Below are positions 34,581 through 43,363 of a DNA stretch of 64,000 nt, piece after piece (the first letter of the stretch is position 1; each line of letters starts with the position of its first letter). Source of the stretch: Chelativorans sp. J32 (GTDB taxonomy: Bacteria > Pseudomonadota > Alphaproteobacteria > Rhizobiales > Rhizobiaceae); contig NZ_JAEQ01000003.1 of NCBI RefSeq assembly GCF_000518985.1, positions 1 through 64,000 of the forward strand, written 5' to 3'. The position numbers and the translations under genes are program-made. Under the pieces are notes generated by a model. That model saw nothing but the letters and a program-made list of their open reading frames with translations, was not told where the DNA came from and ran no database searches.

Positions 34581-35459
34581 TCATTCCAGCTCGATTGCCG
34601 CGCGGCGCCAGTCAAGCACCCGGTAGGGTGCCTCGTCCGCGTTCGACACAAGCATCAATACCTCGAAAGATTCGCTGTAGCCCGATTGCAGGGTCGTCCT
34701 GAGATCGACACGCCAGCTCGGTGCCTGCTCCAGCGTGTTGAAGGTGACCCCCGCCAGCGACTGGTCGAGCTGCTCGCGCGACAGCCTGCCGGCGTGGAAA
34801 TCCCTGATCGCCTTTCGAATCGAAGGCGGCAGGCCGGGAATGTCGCCCAGCAGTCCATCGTCGAGCGCTTCCAGGCGAACGCCGGCCAAGCCGGAGGAGA
34901 CGGTGACATAGGGTTCGATGGCGATGGCCATGGCGGGCGTTATTCCCGGGAAGGCGGCAAGTTCGGAGACGGTCTGAAACAGCTTTGTGTCGCTTCCGGC
35001 CTGCTGCGGAGCGGAACCGGCCGGCTGTCCGCCCGGCGAAGGCGGCGCGGCGCGGAGGCCGATGATCTTCGTCGCCAGATCGTCCGCGGTTGCGGGAGCA
35101 GCGCCGGCGGCTCGCAACGCGCCAACGATCAGCGGCCGCTCGGCGGTGTTGAGATCGATCCGCAAGGCTTCGTTCCTCGCAGAGACGGAGGCGACCCCGG
35201 CCGGCAGGGTGATCGTGGACGATATCTGATCGCTCAGCGCGTCCATACCGTCAGGCGGGCCCGCGCGGATCTCGGCCGCCGCCTGCGACAGCCCGGCTTC
35301 CGCCAGAATGCGAGCCGACGCCTTGTCTTCCGTGACGCGCACGCTGGCCACGACCCCGGTCATCTGCATGCGAAGGATGACGGCAAGGAATCCCAGGAAA
35401 ACGATGATCCACAGGACGCTGACGAGGATTGTACCCCGCCGGCGCCTTGTCGAGTTCAT
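34581..35459 (-). CDS. gspK: type II secretion minor pseudopilin GspK
   Basis: A 292-residue pseudopilin. The basic leader and hydrophobic stretch (RRRRGTILVSVLWIIVFLGF) replace the usual Glu5 by another residue, as is normal for GspK. The large globular part with RIDLNTAERPLIVGAL and ELAAFPGITPAMAIAIEPYV (saposin-like helical region) is typical. It sits at the tip of the pseudopilus with GspI and GspJ. ATG 35459 is chosen; ATG 35480 is possible and has a slightly better upstream purine run. Last gene of the minus-strand set gspD-peptidase-gspK. Confidence 0.85.
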   Translation of the reverse strand: MNSTRRRRGTILVSVLWIIVFLGFLAVILRMQMTGVVASVRVTEDKASARILAEAGLSQAAAEIRAGPPDGMDALSDQISSTITLPAGVASVSARNEALRIDLNTAERPLIVGALRAAGAAPATADDLATKIIGLRAAPPSPGGQPAGSAPQQAGSDTKLFQTVSELAAFPGITPAMAIAIEPYVTVSSGLAGVRLEALDDGLLGDIPGLPPSIRKAIRDFHAGRLSREQLDQSLAGVTFNTLEQAPSWRVDLRTTLQSGYSESFEVLMLVSNADEAPYRVLDWRRAAIELE

Positions 35460-35550
35460 GCCCACTGCCGCACCAGCCATTTCCGCCCCATGCTTCGCCA
35501 CGATCCCGGCGAAATCAAGACTTGACCTCCCCCGGCTCAAGCAATGCGGA

Positions 35551-36111
35551 TCACCATGCGGCGGGCAGCCACGCCCAGACGATGACCAGTGCCGGCGCGA
35601 GGAACGTTCCGAACGGAACTCGCGCCGCGGCCCGGAGAGGGCGGCGTAAGCGAACCGCGCGGATGACGCTGAAGATGAAAGCCGCGACCGAAGCAAGTAC
35701 GATCTGGGTGCCGACGCCGGCCAGCCCGACCAGGACGGCGGACACAGCGATCAGCTTGATGTCGCCGAAGCCGATGCCGTCGCGGCCGCGCAGCCTCCCA
35801 TACGCGGTGTCGAACAGACACAGCAGGAGCATCAGCGTGACCCCCGACCCGATGCGCCAGACCAGCGCGGCGAAATCGCCCGCCTCGAACCACCAGTCGG
35901 CGAGCGCGACGACCAGGATGCCGGCCGTGTAGCGGTCAGGAATGAGCAAAGACGCAAGATCATGGACCGCGATTGCCGCCGCCAGAAGGCATAGCGCAAG
36001 CGTCGAGGCGGCGAAGAATGCGGGGCTTCCCATGACAGCGGGCAGGGTACCGACGGCGAGCGCGAATGCGGCGGCGGCAGCAGACCGGTGCCGCGCCCTC
36101 ATAAGCTTCAT
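35551..36111 (-). CDS. prepilin leader peptidase, A24 family (GspO-like, short form)
   Basis: A 186-residue membrane aspartic protease that cleaves pseudopilin leaders. About six hydrophobic segments are visible; the two active-site Asp are in SLLIPDRYTAG (about 59) and the GxGD motif GIGFGDIKL (about 121). The N-terminal cysteine-rich methylase domain of full-length GspO/PilD is absent, as in CpaA-like short peptidases. Its ATG overlaps the TGA of gspD (ATGA). It would process the five pseudopilins encoded nearby. Confidence 0.88.
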   Translation of the reverse strand: MKLMRARHRSAAAAAFALAVGTLPAVMGSPAFFAASTLALCLLAAAIAVHDLASLLIPDRYTAGILVVALADWWFEAGDFAALVWRIGSGVTLMLLLCLFDTAYGRLRGRDGIGFGDIKLIAVSAVLVGLAGVGTQIVLASVAAFIFSVIRAVRLRRPLRAAARVPFGTFLAPALVIVWAWLPAAW

Positions 36112-38306
36112 TCGATCACCGTCTTGGCCGGCCGCCGCAGCGGGACGTTCGGGGACGGTTCGTTCATCAGCCGCAATTGCGACCGCATCTGCTCAGCCAC
36201 ATATTGCGCATCCAGGCTGTCGCGGATGACCTGCGGCCGGATCAGGATGATGAGTTCGGTGCGCGTCGCGGAATTCTGGTTGGACCGGAACGCCTCGCCG
36301 ATCAGCGGAAGCTCGCCGAGAACCGGAACGCCGTCGCGGCCGCGTTGCTGGCGTTCGCTGATCAGGCCGCCGAGCATCACGGTCTGGCCGCTGGTCACAG
36401 ACACGGTCGAGCTGACGCGCCTCTGGGAGATCGTCGGCGTCAGCGACTGGGCCTGGCTGCGCTGGACCGAGCTGATCTCCTGCTCGATGGCCAGGCTGAT
36501 CGTGCCGTTACCCGTGATGCGCGGGAGGACGTTCAGGATGACGCCGGTATTGCGGAACTCGACATTGTTGACGATCGGCGCCTGTGGGTCGGTCACCGAC
36601 TGCGCCGTGCGCGTCACGATGGGGATCTCGTCGCCGACCTGTAGCACGGCCGGCTTGTTGTCGAGCACCACCACCGACGGCGAGGAAAGCACCTTGACCT
36701 CGGTAACGCCGCGCAGGGCGTCAATGACGACGCGCGGCTCGGTGTCAGGGCCGAGCAGCAGGTTGAAGCCCGGAAGCGTTTGCGACAGCACGGCCCTGCT
36801 GGCTTCCTTGAACAGACCGGCCGATCCATTGTTATCGCCCAGGCCGATATCGCTGGATTTCAGGAAGAACTGCACGCCATAGCGCAGCTCGTTGGTCAGG
36901 GTGACCTCGGCTATCATCGCCTCGATAGCGACCTGCTCTTGCGGCCGGTCGAGTGCCGTGATCGCCTGTTCGATCAGCCGTTGCTGGTCGGGCCGCGCAA
37001 AGATGAGAATGGTGTTGTTTTCCGGGTTCGCGGTGATGCGCACGCCGCTTTGCGACCCACCACCGCCCGCGATGGGCATTTCATCCGTCATGGGCTGATC
37101 CGGCGCCGCACTGGCCGACTGCGAACCATCTGCGCCCTGACTCTGGTCGTCGACCAACGAGTCGGGCGGAAACTGCGAGGCCGGGTCTTCCGAAGCCGAC
37201 GATGCCGAGGCGCCGTTGAACAACTCGTTGACCATCGATGCAAGGCGCCGTGCCTGCAGGTGCTGGACCTTGTACACCCGCAAATTGGAGGCAGACGCTT
37301 GGATCCGGTCGAGACGCTCGATCCAGCTCGCCGCGCGCTGCAACTGGTTGCGCGTCTTCGCCACCACCAGAATCGCATTGCTGCGCTCGATCGGCTGGAC
37401 CCTGATCGTGTTGCGTCCGCGACCGCCCTCACCGAGGTCGAGCACGCGCGTAAGCTCGGGCATCATGGTGGCCGCACTGGAATTGTTGACGGGGAAAATA
37501 CCGACCGACTGGTCCGCCAGCCAATCCTGGTCGAACGAGCGCGCTGCTTCGATGGCCGTGGTCCGCTCCGCCGCCGTCCCCTGGAAGATCAGCGCGTTGC
37601 GGCTGGGATCCTCGCGCACCATGCCGGGACGGGCGACGAAGTTTTCGAGCAGCGGCAGGATCGTGCTGGCGGAAACGTTTTTCAGGGGAAACACCGTGAC
37701 GGCGTAGCCGGGCTGGATGGTGGTGCCCTGATCGAGTTGGGCGGTTCCGAACACTTCGCCCGCAGGCACCAGCCGCAGACGGTCGCTCTCGCGCGCCATG
37801 GCCACGCCGTTACTGCGCAGCGCGGACTCGAACATGGTGAGGATTTCCGCGGCCGGCGTAGGCCTCGACGTCGTGATCGAAACCCTGCCCGTGACCCGCG
37901 GGTCGATCGAGTAGCTGATACCCAATACCTCCCCCAGCACCGTGCGGGCTGCGACCTTGATCTCGGCCTCCTCGAGGTTGACCTCGAATTCTTCGCTGCT
38001 CAGTCGCTCGAGCGAGCGGCGCTCGCCGGCAGTCAGCTGCTGTTCGTAGCCGTAGTATACTTCACCCTGCCGGTTGCTCTGCGAGCGGCCGAAGCCGCTC
38101 GACAGAAAACCGCCGCCGGCAGGCCTGCGCGCGCTCAAATCTGCGTTCGCGACCTTGTCCAGTGGATCCGGCCGCGCGGCAACGTCCCCAAGATAATCAC
38201 CAGTGGAGGTACACGCGGCCACTAACGACAAGGCGCAGGCCGTGGAGGCTCTGCGAAGCCACAGGATGTAGGCAGTTGCAGCGCCGCCTTGCCGACCTAC
38301 CCTCAC
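36108..38306 (-). CDS. gspD: type II secretion outer-membrane secretin GspD
   Basis: A 732-residue secretin forming the outer-membrane gate. It has a lipoprotein-type signal (ALSLVAAC) and an N0 domain (about 105-180, SSEEFEVNLEEAEIKVAART). The N1-N3 repeats follow (about 200-470) with a Ser/Gly-rich insert near 365-415. The C-terminal secretin domain carries VPVLGELPLIGEAFRS near the end. The lipobox may allow self-targeting without a pilotin. GTG start. First gene of the minus-strand set. The rest of the secretion genes are at 45.6-53.4 kb. Confidence 0.93.
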   Translation of the reverse strand: MRVGRQGGAATAYILWLRRASTACALSLVAACTSTGDYLGDVAARPDPLDKVANADLSARRPAGGGFLSSGFGRSQSNRQGEVYYGYEQQLTAGERRSLERLSSEEFEVNLEEAEIKVAARTVLGEVLGISYSIDPRVTGRVSITTSRPTPAAEILTMFESALRSNGVAMARESDRLRLVPAGEVFGTAQLDQGTTIQPGYAVTVFPLKNVSASTILPLLENFVARPGMVREDPSRNALIFQGTAAERTTAIEAARSFDQDWLADQSVGIFPVNNSSAATMMPELTRVLDLGEGGRGRNTIRVQPIERSNAILVVAKTRNQLQRAASWIERLDRIQASASNLRVYKVQHLQARRLASMVNELFNGASASSASEDPASQFPPDSLVDDQSQGADGSQSASAAPDQPMTDEMPIAGGGGSQSGVRITANPENNTILIFARPDQQRLIEQAITALDRPQEQVAIEAMIAEVTLTNELRYGVQFFLKSSDIGLGDNNGSAGLFKEASRAVLSQTLPGFNLLLGPDTEPRVVIDALRGVTEVKVLSSPSVVVLDNKPAVLQVGDEIPIVTRTAQSVTDPQAPIVNNVEFRNTGVILNVLPRITGNGTISLAIEQEISSVQRSQAQSLTPTISQRRVSSTVSVTSGQTVMLGGLISERQQRGRDGVPVLGELPLIGEAFRSNQNSATRTELIILIRPQVIRDSLDAQYVAEQMRSQLRLMNEPSPNVPLRRPAKTVIE

Positions 38307-38611
38307 TTACACACCCCACCCAAGCTTGCATCCGGCGCCCTATACTCGGAAAAGTACTGGTCTAAGAGGCGCTTACCAACCATAAAGCACTGCTTTCTGC
38401 TGCCCGCTTTGGGGACCGTACACCTCGTCGACGTCGGTCAGCCCGAGGAAGGTGAAGAACTCGAACGTGTGCAGCGATTCGACATTGACCTGCGCCAGCG
38501 GCTGCAACTCCCCCGCGTCAGGGCCCCGCCGACATCGTCGTCGAGGCCCTGCTCGCATGCGCGGAAAAGCCATCGCCGAATGTTCGGTCTAACTACTCCA
38601 CAGTTCGGATC
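38307..38611. other. gap between gspD and dctM, one unassigned frame
   Basis: A minus-strand frame (about 38373-38573) contains GELQPLAQVNVESLHTFEFF and TFLGLTDVDEVYG, which looks like the end of a real protein, but no start or family is recognised. The stretch must also hold the gspD promoter. No 25-bp operator copy is visible upstream of gspD. Confidence 0.3.
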
Positions 38612-39889
38612 TCAATGGAACCAGCCCGCCGGCACGGTCACCAATGCCGGGAACAGAACCAGCAGCAAAATGAGGATCATCTGGGCCACAAGGTACGGCA
38701 TGGCACCCTTTGTGGCCGCCTCCATTGAAACCCCGCTGATTCCGCACACTGTGTTGAGGACCGTCCCGACAGGGGGCGTGATCATGCCGACCGCGTTGAC
38801 CATCATGAAAATGACCCCGAAATAAACCGGGTCGATCCCGGCCGCATTGACGAGCGGGATGAGGATGGGCACGAGAATGGTGATGCAGGGCGCGAAATCG
38901 AGCGCCGTGCCGACGACGAAGACTGCCAGAACGATCATACTCATCAACAGAATCGGCGAGTCGATGAATGGATCGAGGAGACTGACGAGTTGGGCGGGCA
39001 TATTGGAGATCGTCAGCATGAAGCCGGAGATCATGGAAGCCGCGACCAACAGCATGATCACTGCTGTCAAGCGCCCGGCGGCGAGTAGCGCGTCGTAGAG
39101 CAGCCGCGGTGTCAGCTCGCGATAGACGAACACCCCCACGAACAGTGCATAGGCGGCGGCAACGACGCCGGCCTCCGTGGGGGTGAAGATGCCGAACCGC
39201 AGTCCTGCCAGGATAATCACTGGCATCATCAACGCCCAGCCCGCGGTCATGATGGTTTTCGGGAGGTCCCTGCGCGGCAGTTTGGGCCGGACCGTCGCCG
39301 TTTCCTTTTTGGCGAGGAACCACCAGGCGATCATGAGGCTCAACCCCATCATGAACCCTGGCACGATTCCGGCGAAGAACAGGCCGACGATGGAAATGTT
39401 TGCGGTGACGCCCAGAATGATGAACCCGACAGACGGCGGGATCACAGGAGCGATAATGCCTGTCGCTGCCATCAAGCCCGAAGCTCGACCCATGTGGTGG
39501 CCCGCTTCCCGCATCAGGGGGACCAGCATGACCGCTAGTGTCGCAGTGTCCGCAATTGCGGATCCGGAGACGCTGGCAAGCACCAGGCCCGTGCCGATGA
39601 CCACGTAACCGAGGCCGCCACGTACGTGCCCGACGATCGCTAGGGCCACGTTCACGATGCGGCGGGAAAGGCCGCCGGCGTTCATGAGCTCGCCCGCAAT
39701 GAGAAAGAACGGGATCGCCATCAGCGGATAGCTGTCCGCGCCATTGACCAGCCGCTGCGCGAGGATCTGAGCATCCAGATTTCCCATCAGCAACATCATC
39801 GCAACGCCTGACAGCATCAGAGCGAAGGCAATGGGAATCCCGATGCTCATTGCGCCGAGGAGGGAACCTATGAAGACCAAGCCGCTCAC
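38612..39889 (-). CDS. dctM: TRAP transporter large membrane subunit DctM
   Basis: A 425-residue membrane protein with about 12 segments, the sodium-coupled transport subunit. Family motifs are IPFFLIAGELMNAGGLSRRI, LVLASVSGSAIADTATLAVM, GLMAATGIIAPVIPPSVGFI and, near the end, GMITPPVGTVLNTV. The start is a GTG at 39889 overlapping the TGA of dctQ (GTGA), with CGGAGA upstream. It forms an operon with dctQ and the DUF1330 gene. No binding protein follows; the intact dctP at 33037 is the likely partner. Confidence 0.93.
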   Translation of the reverse strand: MSGLVFIGSLLGAMSIGIPIAFALMLSGVAMMLLMGNLDAQILAQRLVNGADSYPLMAIPFFLIAGELMNAGGLSRRIVNVALAIVGHVRGGLGYVVIGTGLVLASVSGSAIADTATLAVMLVPLMREAGHHMGRASGLMAATGIIAPVIPPSVGFIILGVTANISIVGLFFAGIVPGFMMGLSLMIAWWFLAKKETATVRPKLPRRDLPKTIMTAGWALMMPVIILAGLRFGIFTPTEAGVVAAAYALFVGVFVYRELTPRLLYDALLAAGRLTAVIMLLVAASMISGFMLTISNMPAQLVSLLDPFIDSPILLMSMIVLAVFVVGTALDFAPCITILVPILIPLVNAAGIDPVYFGVIFMMVNAVGMITPPVGTVLNTVCGISGVSMEAATKGAMPYLVAQMILILLLVLFPALVTVPAGWFH

Positions 39890-40431
39890 GGTGCTTTCTC
39901 CGAAATGAGCTCGGGGGAAACGACCGGTAGCGGCTCGACGTGCTCTACTCCCGACCAGGGTGCCGGCAGGACGCCACGCAGCGAGCGCCACAGATCAAGA
40001 AGGAGAACCAGAGCCATCAGGATGGCAGCGGCGAGCCCCGCGGCGTAGATGGCGCCGACGGGAATTCCCGACAGTGCTTGGACGTTGTCCCATTCGATCA
40101 CGGTGAGTGACCAGCTGCCTTGTGCCAGGAGCCAGCAGCACCAAAGCATCAGGCCGTATGAGACAAGAAAGCAGGCGAAGCGCGCCGTGCGGGGCAGTCG
40201 GACAACCAGCGCCTCGACGCCGAGATGCGCGCCCTTGGCCAAGGCCACCACCGATCCCAGAAAGATGACCCAGACAAGGACCACTCGCGAGACTTCAACG
40301 GCAAAGGGGATGCCTGAACTGAAGCCATACCGCAGCACGACATTTGTGAAGACCAGTAGGCTCATGACGGCCATGCCGACGACTACGAAGATGTCAAAAG
40401 CCTTGAAAAGCCACTGCAACGGTGTGGTCAT
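39886..40431 (-). CDS. dctQ: TRAP transporter small membrane subunit DctQ
   Basis: A 181-residue protein with four hydrophobic segments (FDIFVVVGMAVMSLLVFTNV; VVLVWVIFLGSVVALAKG; FACFLVSYGLMLWCCWLLAQ; IYAAGLAAAILMALVLLLDL) and the typical VNVVLRYGF-like NVVLRYGFSSGIPF and KGAHLGVEALV motifs. ATG 40431 has GGGAG upstream; a longer frame from 40545 has no signal. Its stop overlaps the start of dctM. It is required for TRAP complex formation. Confidence 0.9.
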   Translation of the reverse strand: MTTPLQWLFKAFDIFVVVGMAVMSLLVFTNVVLRYGFSSGIPFAVEVSRVVLVWVIFLGSVVALAKGAHLGVEALVVRLPRTARFACFLVSYGLMLWCCWLLAQGSWSLTVIEWDNVQALSGIPVGAIYAAGLAAAILMALVLLLDLWRSLRGVLPAPWSGVEHVEPLPVVSPELISEKAP

Positions 40432-40654
40432 AACCGCTCCCAAAAAGGCTATGCGCGCATGCAACAACCCGCGCCCCATTTTGACGAGGATTCTGAGGCC
40501 GTGAGCGGGGCGCTTCCAGTATGCTGGCCGCGCATAAACACCCAATCGCTTGATGAATGCCTGTTTTGCTCAGCCGGTCGAACAGCACGCAAGGGATGAA
40601 CGTAATGATCCCTCCGATCAGTTTGATAGGAGGTCTCAAGCGATGCTTTCGGCG

Positions 40655-40945
40655 TCAGATACCTTCCACCACGGCCAGATGTGCCTTGGAATACTTCTCT
40701 CGGACTTTGATCGCCTTCTGATACTCGGGAGAGTTGTAGCAGGCGAGGGCAGTCTCGTAGTCCTTGAACTCGATTACCGCCAGGCGGTTCGCGTCAGGGC
40801 CCTCCATAACCTGGCTCGTTCCCGCGCGAACGACAAAGGTCGCCCCATATTTGTCGAACGCCGCCTTGTTCAAGGCAATGTACTCCTTGTACCCCTCCTG
40901 GTCTGCAATATCGACCATCGCAACCCAGTATCCCTTTTTGGTCAT
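40655..40945 (-). CDS. DUF1330 protein
   Basis: A 96-residue single-domain protein of the dimeric ferredoxin-like (alpha-beta barrel) fold: KKGYWVAMVDIADQEGYKEY, then YGATFVVRAGTSQVMEG, NRLAVIEFKDYETALACYNS and KAIKVREKYSKAHLAVVEG. DUF1330 members have no generally proven reaction. AGGAAG precedes the ATG. It is the first gene of the DUF1330-dctQ-dctM operon (224 bp gap to dctQ) behind operator copy 7, so it probably acts on the imported substrate. Its first 35 codons recur in the fusion at 11435. Confidence 0.87.
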   Translation of the reverse strand: MTKKGYWVAMVDIADQEGYKEYIALNKAAFDKYGATFVVRAGTSQVMEGPDANRLAVIEFKDYETALACYNSPEYQKAIKVREKYSKAHLAVVEGI

Positions 40946-41079
40946 TTGCTTCCTCTCCCTACATAAATTCCCGCGCCCTCTCGCGGAGGATACGGGAGGT
41001 CCTTTCGTTCACCTTCGGTGCACGAGCGTTGCCGTTGATCCTGCTCGATCACACGACTAGGACCGAAACAAGAACGCCT

Positions 41080-41137
41080 GACTACAATATGGACAACTTG
41101 TCCAAGGACGTGTAATCCCACCATGTCCCGTTGTCAA
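41080..41137 (-). promoter_or_regulatory. promoter and composite operator between DUF1330-dctQM and IclR B (copy 7)
   Basis: Minus-strand -35 TTGACA (41132-41137), 17-bp spacer, -10 TACACG (41109-41114), four bases, operator 41080-41104. On the plus strand it reads GACTACAATATGG followed by ACAACTTGTCCA. It contains TGGACAACTTGTCCA, a perfect palindrome except for the central base. IclR B starts 52 bp to the right, the same distance as IclR A from copy 2. Confidence 0.78.
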
Positions 41138-41156
41138 GCTTGCAAGGAGATGTGCC

Positions 41157-41966
41157 ATGAGCCTGAGCGACCTCCAGGACGGAGCCGATGCAAGGGCTCC
41201 TATTCACGTACAGGGAGCCGCCTCGTTCTCGAAGTTCATGACGGTGCTGCGGATCATCGCGGATGCCCCCGGAACACTGGACATCGCCCAACTGACAAAG
41301 CGCGCGCCATTTCCCCGAGGGACGGTCTACCGCCTCGTTTCGGCGCTCATCGCGGAGGGACTCGTCACGCAATCAGGAGAGGGCGGAACGTTTCGCCTGG
41401 GGCCGAGCCTCCTCCAGCTTGCTTCCAAGACCTGGGAGGACTTCGACTTGCGGACGATCGCGAGGGATTTTCTGGTATCGCTCCGCGACGCAACGGATGA
41501 AGCCGTGCACCTTGCGGTGCCCAGCCACAACCGGATGGTCTACATAGACAAGTTGGTGGGCACCAGCAGGGTTCAGATGAAAACCAGTATCGGCGGCCAG
41601 GTTGAACTTCACTCCACATCCGTGGGTAAGGCGTGGCTGTCGGGACTGCCGGACCAGCGGCTGTTGGAAGTCATCAAAAGCCTGGATATGACGCGCCACA
41701 CGGCCAAGACGTTCACGACCCTCGAAACGCTGTTCGATGAATTGAAGCGGACGCGCGAACAAGGGTTCGCATTCGATGACGAGGAGAACGAGCCGGATAT
41801 CCGCTGTCTAGGCAGCCCGATCTTCAATCGTTCGGGGGAACCGATTGGAGCGGTAAGCATCAGTATGCCCGTGTATCGGCACGACGAGCGGCGCCACGAG
41901 CTCTGCGGAAGGCTGGTGCGTCAAACGGCGAAACTGATCAGTGCCGAATTGTCCAGGATGGTGTAG
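41157..41966 (+). CDS. IclR-family regulator, predicted regulon regulator (paralogue B)
   Basis: A 269-residue IclR protein with an N-terminal winged helix (QGAASFSKFMTVLRIIADAP, then FPRGTVYRLVSALIAEGLVT) and an effector domain (LHSTSVGKAWLSGLPDQRL, DDEENEPDIRCLGSPIFNRS, GAVSISMPVYRHDERR). It is a close paralogue of IclR A (10427). It is divergent from DUF1330-dctQM with operator copy 7 between them. The two paralogues may recognise the same operator and cross-regulate; which is dominant cannot be told. Confidence 0.9.
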   Translation: MSLSDLQDGADARAPIHVQGAASFSKFMTVLRIIADAPGTLDIAQLTKRAPFPRGTVYRLVSALIAEGLVTQSGEGGTFRLGPSLLQLASKTWEDFDLRTIARDFLVSLRDATDEAVHLAVPSHNRMVYIDKLVGTSRVQMKTSIGGQVELHSTSVGKAWLSGLPDQRLLEVIKSLDMTRHTAKTFTTLETLFDELKRTREQGFAFDDEENEPDIRCLGSPIFNRSGEPIGAVSISMPVYRHDERRHELCGRLVRQTAKLISAELSRMV

Positions 41967-42057
41967 CGCCCGCGCGCGCCACCGCGTACGGCGGGTCGCG
42001 CCACGCGCCGGCACTATTCGATGACGGTACCGAGCAAATCGATTTGGAGAGACAGAG

Positions 42058-42639
42058 ATGGGATTGCATCAGCACGCCGGGCGATTGTTTGCCGCTGGCA
42101 TGTTTATTGTTGTTTCGGCGGCGCACGCAGAGGAAGGTCGGCGAGAACTTGGTCCACATGTCCATGGACACGGCACATTGGCGATCGCTTTCGAGGGCGA
42201 CAATGTTCAGATGGAGCTCGTTGCCCCTGGCATGGATATTGTCGGGTTTGAACACGAAGCTGAAACCGCCAGGCAGAAGAACGCTGTCGAGACCGCGCTC
42301 GCCGACCTGAAGGACCCGCTGAAACTCTTCATATTGCCCGAGTCCGCAGGTTGCACTGTGACCTCAGCAGACGTCAGAGTCATCGCCGAAGACCACGAGC
42401 ACCATGATGCTGTGGCAGAGGCCGACGATACCGCGGGTTCTGAAGAGCACGAGGATAATCACACCGAGTTCCGAGCGACCTACGTTCTCGCCTGCGCGGA
42501 TGCGGCCAAGGTCACTTCGATCGGCTTCCCTTTCTTCGACCGCTTCGCCGGGCCCAGGGCACTCGCCGTGACGGTCATCGATGCCAATGGGCAGACCTCC
42601 TCAGACGTGACCCGCGAGTACCGTGTGCTGGAAAGATGA
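42058..42639 (+). CDS. DUF2796 periplasmic protein, ZrgA-like (putative zinc binding)
   Basis: A 193-residue exported protein with signal peptide ending AAHA and the DUF2796 opening RELGPHVHGHGTLAIAFEGD. A central loop is very rich in His, Asp and Glu (AEDHEHHDAVAEADD, then SEEHEDNHTE), well suited to bind zinc, and the C-terminal half has TYVLACADAAKV and IGFPFFDRF. In Vibrio cholerae ZrgA belongs to a zinc-regulated ABC system; by analogy this is the binding component. First gene of a four-gene operon, one base before the ABC ATPase gene. No Zur box is evident in the 90 bp upstream. Confidence 0.8.
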   Translation: MGLHQHAGRLFAAGMFIVVSAAHAEEGRRELGPHVHGHGTLAIAFEGDNVQMELVAPGMDIVGFEHEAETARQKNAVETALADLKDPLKLFILPESAGCTVTSADVRVIAEDHEHHDAVAEADDTAGSEEHEDNHTEFRATYVLACADAAKVTSIGFPFFDRFAGPRALAVTVIDANGQTSSDVTREYRVLER

Positions 42640-42640
42640 G

Positions 42641-43363
42641 ATGAACGCGGAAGCAGCGACGGACGCCGTGCGCTTGCACGGCGTCGAATACAAATGGAGA
42701 GCGCGGGACGCGTTTGGCCTCTCAATCGGCGAATTTGAGGTTTCCCGTGGGGAGCGCCTCCTGCTGCTTGGCGCATCCGGTAGCGGAAAATCGACACTGC
42801 TCAGCCTGCTGACCGGCCTCGTTTCGTCGCAATCTGGAACCCTCGAGATCCTGGGGACGCGCCTCGACAAGTTAAGCGGCGGTGCACGCGATCAGTTCCG
42901 CGCCGAGCACTTCGGCATCATCTTCCAGATGTTCAATCTTCTTCCCTACGGCGCCGTCATCGACAATGTGATGTTGCCGCTCAGCTTCGCGCCGGAACGT
43001 CGCGCCCGCGCTATGGCTGCGGGCGGCACGGAGAACGAGGCCCGGCGCCTCTTGTCGGCCCTTGGGCTTCCGGCGGATATCGGGCGGCAAACGGCGGCCA
43101 CGTTGAGCGTCGGTCAGCAGCAACGCGTCGCGACGGCGCGGGCGCTCATCGGCTCTCCCGAGATTGTTGTCGCCGACGAGCCGACATCGGCTCTCGACGA
43201 CGGCCGGCAGCAGGATTTCCTCGACCTGCTGTTCGGTCAGATCGATGCCACGAAGGCAACCCTGATCATGGTAAGTCACGACCGGCGATTGGCGCAGCAT
43301 TTCACGCGGGTGATCGAGCTCAACGACATCCTGGCAACGTCGAAAAGCGGAGCCCCGGCATGA
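42641..43363 (+). CDS. ABC transporter ATP-binding protein (LolD/MacB type, Zrg operon)
   Basis: A 240-residue ATPase with Walker A LLGASGSGKSTLLSL, Q-loop FGIIFQMFNLLPYG, signature LSVGQQQRVATARA (Val in place of the second Gly) and Walker B VVADEPTSALD. It energises the FtsX-type permease encoded next, whose ATG overlaps its stop. The class is normally used for mechanotransmission or lipoprotein/efflux work rather than classical uptake, so zinc import is an inference from the DUF2796 and DUF3299 partners. Confidence 0.88.
   Translation: MNAEAATDAVRLHGVEYKWRARDAFGLSIGEFEVSRGERLLLLGASGSGKSTLLSLLTGLVSSQSGTLEILGTRLDKLSGGARDQFRAEHFGIIFQMFNLLPYGAVIDNVMLPLSFAPERRARAMAAGGTENEARRLLSALGLPADIGRQTAATLSVGQQQRVATARALIGSPEIVVADEPTSALDDGRQQDFLDLLFGQIDATKATLIMVSHDRRLAQHFTRVIELNDILATSKSGAPA

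Noticed and set aside
36780-38225. Plus-strand frame of 481 codons opposite gspD
   Set aside because: Antisense shadow of the secretin gene, Arg- and His-rich in the way typical of such frames.
41967-42057. Zur box upstream of the Zrg-like operon
   Set aside because: No AT-rich palindrome of the usual kind is present in the short GC-rich gap.
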